In this document: piece by piece, positions 5,631 to 10,118 of the stretch | Position numbering within the stretch: the stretch's first letter is position 1 | Layout of the letters: every line of letters begins with the position of its first letter | Assembly (NCBI GenBank): GCA_009920595.1 | Contig: RFZR01000042.1 | Coordinates: forward strand, 1-10,118 | Source: Alphaproteobacteria bacterium | GTDB lineage: Bacteria; Pseudomonadota; Alphaproteobacteria; Rhizobiales; Beijerinckiaceae | Direction of reading: 5' to 3' | DNA: 10,118 nt | The notes under the pieces: generated by a model | What the model was told of the DNA's origin: nothing | What the model saw: the letters and a program-made list of their open reading frames with translations, nothing else | Databases searched by the model: none | Made by a program: the position numbers and the translations under genes

Positions 5631-8572
5631 GCGCGCGCCTGCCATTCGCGCATTGCTTGCGCGTCGCGCGGGGTAATGTCGGGGAAATCCTTGTCGGCTG
5701 TTGCGGGATCAAAATAGCGCCACGAGCGCGCGCATTTCACGCCTGATGCTTTCACAGGAACAACTGCAACGCCACCAACATCATCGAGCCGGAATGCATC
5801 TGCAGGGCCTTCGCCCGCGATGATCTCGATTCCCGATGTGATGCAGATATCAGCAAAGTCGACACTGGCGACAAGCGATGCGAGATCCTTGTCGGCAATG
5901 TAAACTTTTGGTGCGGCTTCAAGCGACGAGCCGATGCGCTTTTGCGCGCGTTCGATTTCGAGTGCACCTGTCACAACTCGGCGCACTTTGCGGATGGTTG
6001 CCCAGCGCGCGGCAAGCGCCTCGTCTTTCCATTCGCTTGGAATATGCGGGAAGGTTTCAAGATGCACGGACTCCGCATCCTTATACCGCGAGAGCCACGC
6101 TTCTTCCGCTGTAAAGACAAGGATCGGCGCGAGCCAAAGAGTGACAGCACGGAAAATCTGCTCGATGCATTCAAGCGCTGAGAGGCGTGCGATGCTCGAT
6201 TGCGGATCGCAATAAAGCGTGTCCTTGCGGATATCGAAATAGAAAGCTGAGAGTTCGGTGTTGAGGAATGCCGAGAGTTCCGTGATCACCTTGCGATAAT
6301 CATAGGTCTCGTATGTCTTGCTGATGATCGGTGCGAGTTCGGCCAAGCGATGCAGCATCAAGCGTTCAAGCTCGGGCATATCCTTATGCGCGATTTTTTT
6401 CGATGCATCATAATGCGCGAGCGTGCCGAGCATCCAGCGCATCGTGTTGCGCAATTTGCGATAGGTCTCGACAAAGGTTTTGAGAATTTCTGGGCCAATG
6501 CGCAGATCGTCGGAATAATCTGCCGCCGCAACCCAAAGGCGCAAAATATCCGCGCCTGAGTCTTCAATCACCTTTTGCGGCGCGGTCACATTGCCGAGAG
6601 ACTTCGACATTTTCTGTCCTTTTTCATCGAGACAGAAGCCGTGTGTGAGTACAACATCAAACGGCGCGCGGCCGCGTGTGCCGCAGCTTTCAAGCAAGCT
6701 CGACTGGAACCAGCCGCGATGCTGGTCGGAGCCTTCAAGATACATCACGCGATCTTTGCCGCCATCAACAATGCGATGAATATCGGCAAGGCCCGGAAAA
6801 TGTTTCGGCGTGTTCAAGACGTAAGAATGGGTCGAGCCAGAATCAAACCAGACATCGAGCACGTCCATCACCATGTCGTAATCATTCGCATTCACTGGCT
6901 TTGATGCCGCTTTGAGGAAGCGTTCTTTCGCGCCATCCGCAAACCACGCATCGCCGCCTTCGATTTCGAACGCGTCGGCAATGGCCTTGTCGACCGCCGC
7001 ATCATTGAGCATTTGTTTTGTTTCTTTGTGCACGAAGACGGTGATCGGCACGCCCCATGCGCGCTGACGCGACATGACCCAATCGGGCTTGTTCTCGATC
7101 ATGCCGGTAATGCGGTTCTCGCCGGTGGCCGGAACCCATTCGGTTTTCTTGATCGCATCGAAGGCGACATCGCGCAGCGATTTGTTGCCGAGTTCCTTCG
7201 CCGATTTATCCATGGAGATAAACCACTGCGGCGTATTGCGGAAAATCACCGGCTTTTTCGAACGCCATGAATGCGGATATTGATGCTTCAAACGACCACG
7301 CGCGACGAGCGCGTTGTTGTCGATCAGCGCTTTGATCACCGCTTCATTTGCGTCACCCTTCTCACCCTTGTCGGTGATCACGCGCTTGCCTTCAAAGCCC
7401 GGCGCTTCCTTCGTGTAGAAGCCGTCATCATCCACAGTGAACGGAATGCGCGTGTCGATACCGCGCTCGGTCAACATGCGGCCTGATGCCATCCAGATTT
7501 CAAAGTCTTCGCGGCCATGCGACGGCGCGGTGTGCACAAATCCCGTTCCCGCATCATCGGTCACATGATCGCCATCGAGCAGCGGAACGGCGAAATCATA
7601 ACCGAGTGACACGAGCGGATGCGCGCAGACAATCTGTGCCATCACATCGGCAGTAATGTCGTCCTTATGCGCGAGCGTGATTTTCGCGGATGACGCGACA
7701 GCATCTGCAAGTTTCTTTGCAAGAATATACTGCTCGCCGACTTTCGGTCCGAAGTCGCGTTCATTCGCGGTCACTTCATAGAGCGCGTAGTCAATCTTGT
7801 GCGAATAGGAGATCGCGCGATTGCCCGGCAGTGTCCAAGGCGTTGTTGTCCAGATGACGACAGAGGCTTTGCCTGCATGCGCGCCCTTCGTGATCGGAAA
7901 CTTCACCCACACCGCATCCGACTGATAATCCTGATATTCGATTTCAGCTTCCGCGAGTGCGGTTTTCTCGACGACGGACCACATCACCGGCTTCGAGCCG
8001 CGATAGAGAAGGCCATTGTCTTTGAACTTCATGATCTCGCGCGCGATCTGCGCTTCGGCATGAAACGCCATCGTCGAATAAGGATGATCCCAATCACCCG
8101 TAATGCCGAGGCGCTTGAATTCTTCGCGCTGCACGGAGAGCCAATGCTCGGCGAAATTCCGGCACTCTTTGCGGAATTCGATCACCGGCACTTCGTCTTT
8201 GTTTTTGCCCTTGGCGCGATATTGCTCTTCGATCTTCCATTCGATCGGCAGACCGTGGCAGTCCCAGCCGGGCACATAATTCGAGTCAAAGCCGAGCATT
8301 TGCTGGCTGCGTGTCACCAGATCCTTCAGCACTTTGTTGAGTGCGTGCCCGATATGGATATTGCCGTTTGCATAAGGCGGGCCGTCATGCAGCACAAAGC
8401 GCGGGCGACCGGCCGAGGTCTCACGCAGGCGTTTATAAAGATCGATCTTCGCCCAGCGGGCCAAAATCTCCGGCTCGCGCTGCGGCAAGCCCGCGCGCAT
8501 CGGAAAATCGGTCTCCGGCAAGAAAAGCGTCTCTGAATAATCGCGCTCGGCGGCGGCTTTGGGATCGGTCAT
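5627..8572 (-). CDS. ileS: Isoleucyl-tRNA synthetase
   Basis: A class Ia synthetase that charges tRNA-Ile with isoleucine in the cytoplasm and edits mischarged valine. The 981-aa product shows DGPPYANGNIHIGH with HIGH at 73-76, the CP1 editing-domain threonine-rich WTTTPWTLPGN from Trp241 and GTGFVHTAPSHGRED from Gly342, then KMSKS at 654-658 and an anticodon-binding region. The C-terminus has KCARSW with Cys947 followed by Ser, while E. coli has a four-cysteine zinc site there; this zinc knuckle is therefore degenerate, which I recall as common in Alphaproteobacteria. I chose ATG 8572 (MTDPKAAAERDYS...), matching relatives. An upstream ATG at 8635 would add 21 residues, but its GGAG sits too close to be a good ribosome site. 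It overlaps lspA by 4 bp and follows ribF by 90 bp. Confidence 0.98.
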   Translation of the reverse strand: MTDPKAAAERDYSETLFLPETDFPMRAGLPQREPEILARWAKIDLYKRLRETSAGRPRFVLHDGPPYANGNIHIGHALNKVLKDLVTRSQQMLGFDSNYVPGWDCHGLPIEWKIEEQYRAKGKNKDEVPVIEFRKECRNFAEHWLSVQREEFKRLGITGDWDHPYSTMAFHAEAQIAREIMKFKDNGLLYRGSKPVMWSVVEKTALAEAEIEYQDYQSDAVWVKFPITKGAHAGKASVVIWTTTPWTLPGNRAISYSHKIDYALYEVTANERDFGPKVGEQYILAKKLADAVASSAKITLAHKDDITADVMAQIVCAHPLVSLGYDFAVPLLDGDHVTDDAGTGFVHTAPSHGREDFEIWMASGRMLTERGIDTRIPFTVDDDGFYTKEAPGFEGKRVITDKGEKGDANEAVIKALIDNNALVARGRLKHQYPHSWRSKKPVIFRNTPQWFISMDKSAKELGNKSLRDVAFDAIKKTEWVPATGENRITGMIENKPDWVMSRQRAWGVPITVFVHKETKQMLNDAAVDKAIADAFEIEGGDAWFADGAKERFLKAASKPVNANDYDMVMDVLDVWFDSGSTHSYVLNTPKHFPGLADIHRIVDGGKDRVMYLEGSDQHRGWFQSSLLESCGTRGRAPFDVVLTHGFCLDEKGQKMSKSLGNVTAPQKVIEDSGADILRLWVAAADYSDDLRIGPEILKTFVETYRKLRNTMRWMLGTLAHYDASKKIAHKDMPELERLMLHRLAELAPIISKTYETYDYRKVITELSAFLNTELSAFYFDIRKDTLYCDPQSSIARLSALECIEQIFRAVTLWLAPILVFTAEEAWLSRYKDAESVHLETFPHIPSEWKDEALAARWATIRKVRRVVTGALEIERAQKRIGSSLEAAPKVYIADKDLASLVASVDFADICITSGIEIIAGEGPADAFRLDDVGGVAVVPVKASGVKCARSWRYFDPATADKDFPDITPRDAQAMREWQARA

Positions 8573-8662
8573 GGTGAGTGGCTGCTTAATCAAAGGCTCA
8601 AAAGGGGCAAGGAGATGGCGCGGGAGATACCCCATTCTCCGGTTAAAGGGTAGGGGGCGCGC
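8573..8662 (-). other. Spacer between ribF and ileS with a weak inverted repeat
   Basis: This 90-bp spacer is the longest gap inside the ribF-to-lspA run. It holds a short inverted repeat, GGAGA (8623-8627) and TCTCC (8636-8640), with an 8-nt loop. No T-box leader features, T run or clear promoter are visible, and the ribosome site before ATG 8572 is weak. ileS is probably read through from ribF. Confidence 0.3.
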
Positions 8663-9634
8663 TTAAAGCGGCAAAAGGCTCGGCGCTTCGGGATCAATGG
8701 GTAATGCCAAAATTCTGCGCGCTTCCGCGGCGTCTTTGTCCATCTGCGCAATCAAGGGCTCGATACCGTCGAATTTGATCTCGCCGCGCTGCCAGGCCAC
8801 GCATTCAACTGTGAGCGTCTGCCCGTAGAGATCGCCTGAGAAATCAAACAGGAACACTTCAAACAAAGGTGCGCCATTGTCGAAAGTCGGGCGGCGGCCA
8901 TAGCTCGCCACCCCGTCATAGACCTTTCTGCCCACCGCAACGCGTACCGCATAAATTCCCTGTTTCAAAACGCTGTTTTCAGGCAGGCGCAGATTGGCGG
9001 TCGGGTAACCAAGAGTGCGGCCAATTTTTTCGCCATGCCGCACTTCGCTTTCAAAGAGGTAGCGATAACCGAGAAGATGATTGGCGCGCGGCATATCGCC
9101 TTCAGCCAAAGCCGCACGAACGGCGCTTGAAGAAACGGGCGCGCCTTTTTCAAGCAGGGCTTCGATGATGAGGGCCGCGCGTGCGTCCTTCCGGCAGGCT
9201 TCAGCAATGGAATGGGGCGTTCCTCCACGGCCTTTGCCGAAATGAAAATCATGGCCGACCACAACGCCCGCAACATTAAGCTCACGAAACAGAATGTCGT
9301 TGATGAACTGCTCGGCGGTTGTTGCAGCCATTGCGGTATCAAAAGGCAGGACGATCATCGCCCTCAGCCCATACCGTGCCAGAATTTTAGCTTTGATCGT
9401 TTCGGGCGTGAGACGGAAGAGGGGCGCATCGGGCTTAAAAAAACTTCTCGGATGCGGCTCGAATGTGAGCACCGCTGCCGGCCGATGGAGTTCTTTAGCG
9501 AGTTCGCGCGCCGCATCGATCACGGCGTGATGACCGCGATGCAGACCGTCGAAATTGCCGATGGCAATGACGGGGCGGGAGATGTCGGCGGGCAGAACCC
9601 GGCCGCGGATCAGGTGGAACTCGTTGGGCATCAT
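8663..9634 (-). CDS. ribF: Bifunctional riboflavin kinase / FAD synthetase
   Basis: RibF phosphorylates riboflavin to FMN and adenylates FMN to FAD in the cytoplasm. From ATG 9634 the product is 323 aa, the usual family length. The N-terminal nucleotidyltransferase half has GNFDGLHRGH at 26-35 and the SSSAVR segment at 168-173. The C-terminal flavokinase half has GRTLGYPTAN from Gly205 and FEVFLFDFSGDLYGQ with the conserved Glu259. The start is uncertain: ATG 9634 or 9631 gives MPNEFHLIRG, like relatives that begin about 10-20 residues before the GNFDG motif. ATG 9709 would add 25 residues using several rare-looking codons (ATA, AGG, CCC) and has no clear ribosome site. It is the first gene of the minus-strand train and is divergent from the response regulator gene, so a ribF promoter should lie in 9635-9805, but I cannot point to one. 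Confidence 0.95.
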   Translation of the reverse strand: MMPNEFHLIRGRVLPADISRPVIAIGNFDGLHRGHHAVIDAARELAKELHRPAAVLTFEPHPRSFFKPDAPLFRLTPETIKAKILARYGLRAMIVLPFDTAMAATTAEQFINDILFRELNVAGVVVGHDFHFGKGRGGTPHSIAEACRKDARAALIIEALLEKGAPVSSSAVRAALAEGDMPRANHLLGYRYLFESEVRHGEKIGRTLGYPTANLRLPENSVLKQGIYAVRVAVGRKVYDGVASYGRRPTFDNGAPLFEVFLFDFSGDLYGQTLTVECVAWQRGEIKFDGIEPLIAQMDKDAAEARRILALPIDPEAPSLLPL

Positions 9635-9715
9635 GTCTTTTTTGGGCCAATGCGGCGGGACCGTGGCGGCTTCGGGCCTCACGGTCAAGGGGCGGCGTTT
9701 TATGGTCATGAAGAT

Positions 9716-9744
9716 TTGAACGATTTCTCACACGGGCCTTTAAA
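9716..9744 (+). promoter_or_regulatory. Possible sigma70-type promoter for the response regulator gene
   Basis: TTGAAC (9716-9721) and TTTAAA (9739-9744) are 17 bp apart on the plus strand, each matching 4 of 6 consensus bases. The predicted start would be near 9751, leaving a leader of roughly 55 nt before ATG 9806. The fit is only moderate and no experimental support exists. Confidence 0.3.
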
Positions 9745-9748
9745 AGGC
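9736..9748. repeat. Short palindrome in the divergent ribF/response-regulator spacer
   Basis: GCCTTT-A-AAAGGC is a perfect 6-bp inverted repeat around one base. It overlaps the possible -10 element of the plus-strand promoter, so it could be an operator or simply chance. The rest of the spacer (9635-9805) shows no terminator. Confidence 0.3.
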
Positions 9749-9805
9749 GCCGTGGCATGCGGGGCGGGTCAGTTCGACAAGTTCTTACCTGTAAGGCCCC
9801 TCTAC

Positions 9806-10118
9806 ATGGCAAAATCCGATACAAATCAGACTGTTTTGATCATCGATCCCTCTGGCGTCATCACCCGTGTTCTTACCGTTATGCTCACGGAACTTGGGTG
9901 GGGACCGGTTGAAACCGTGCCCACGCCGGTTGAGGCGCTCACCCAGCTGCGCGAGAAGCGCTTCGGTCTCGTGCTGACCGATTGGGCCACCGAGCCAATG
10001 GATGCCGGCGAATTCATGAAGTCGCTGCGTGCCGATGCGGCGCTCGCCGCAATCCCCGTTATGATCGTCACCGGCAACCCCGACCCCTCGCAATATATAT
10101 TGGCGAATGATGCCGGGG
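9806..10118 (+). CDS. CheY-like response regulator receiver (C-terminal end cut by window)
   Basis: The visible 104 residues form most of a receiver domain of a two-component system. Beta1 VLIIDPSG gives the acidic residue Asp14, Asp59 in LVLTDW is the likely phosphorylation site, MDAGEF follows, and IPVMIVTG supplies the conserved Thr89. The conserved lysine that should follow lies beyond the window. The second acid of the usual 'DD' pair is Pro15, so Mg2+ binding may be altered. I chose ATG 9806; upstream AAGG (9793-9796) is a rather distant ribosome site. No output domain can be seen, so it may be a stand-alone receiver or have a domain past the edge. It is transcribed away from ribF. Its partner kinase is not in the window. 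Confidence 0.85.
   Translation, partial: MAKSDTNQTVLIIDPSGVITRVLTVMLTELGWGPVETVPTPVEALTQLREKRFGLVLTDWATEPMDAGEFMKSLRADAALAAIPVMIVTGNPDPSQYILANDAG

Noticed and set aside
7799..8536. Long plus-strand open frame (245 codons) opposite ileS
   Set aside because: It is antisense to the HIGH/editing region of a clearly real ileS, has a His/Arg-rich composition typical of reverse-frame shadows, and shows no recognisable domain.
8573..8662. Possible T-box or riboswitch leader before ileS
   Set aside because: The spacer is only 90 bp, lacks a T-box sequence and terminator/antiterminator pair, and T-boxes are not typical of Proteobacteria.
9635..9805. FMN riboswitch upstream of ribF
   Set aside because: The spacer is too short and lacks the conserved RFN element pattern; only a short palindrome is seen.
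1..10118. Mobile element, phage, CRISPR or defence island
   Set aside because: Every stretch is accounted for by housekeeping genes with short spacers; no transposase, integrase, repeat array or compositional break was seen.

Overview
The window looks like a core, vertically inherited stretch of an alphaproteobacterial chromosome, most likely of the order Hyphomicrobiales or a close relative. This rests on protein-level features recognised from memory: an endonuclease-type MutL, an IleS with a degenerate 'KCARSW' C-terminal end, a paired set of M16 peptidases, and a gene order (ribF-ileS-lspA-small exported protein-M16-M16-mutL) that I remember from Bradyrhizobium/Rhodopseudomonas-like genomes. 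Base composition looks moderate and even. I see no insertion sequence, integrase, tRNA, CRISPR array or phage gene.

Almost the whole window (1-9634) is one minus-strand gene train, read right to left. ribF (FAD synthesis) comes first, then after a 90-bp spacer ileS (isoleucyl-tRNA synthetase), then lspA (lipoprotein signal peptidase) with a 4-bp ATGA overlap. Next, again with an ATGA overlap, is a small exported proline/lysine/alanine-rich protein carrying the 'ERSPLVVPP' motif seen in BamF/DUF3035-type proteins. After a 33-bp gap holding a perfect 8-bp hairpin come two M16 peptidase subunits sharing one base at TAATG, and after about 96 bp mutL, which runs off the left edge within its last residues. 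The overlaps suggest a long co-transcribed unit with translational coupling.

At the right edge (9806-10118) a single-domain-type response regulator receiver starts on the plus strand, divergent from ribF, and is cut by the window end. A weak sigma70-like promoter and a short palindrome lie in the divergent spacer.

Functionally this is housekeeping: cofactor synthesis, aminoacylation, envelope lipoprotein maturation, probable proteolysis and mismatch repair. The points most worth checking are a split active site across the two M16 subunits, the BamF-like-motif protein that has lost any lipidation cysteine, hairpins sitting on stop codons inside the operon, and a receiver domain with one acidic-pocket residue replaced by proline. 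I did not find evidence for a new defence or mobile system.
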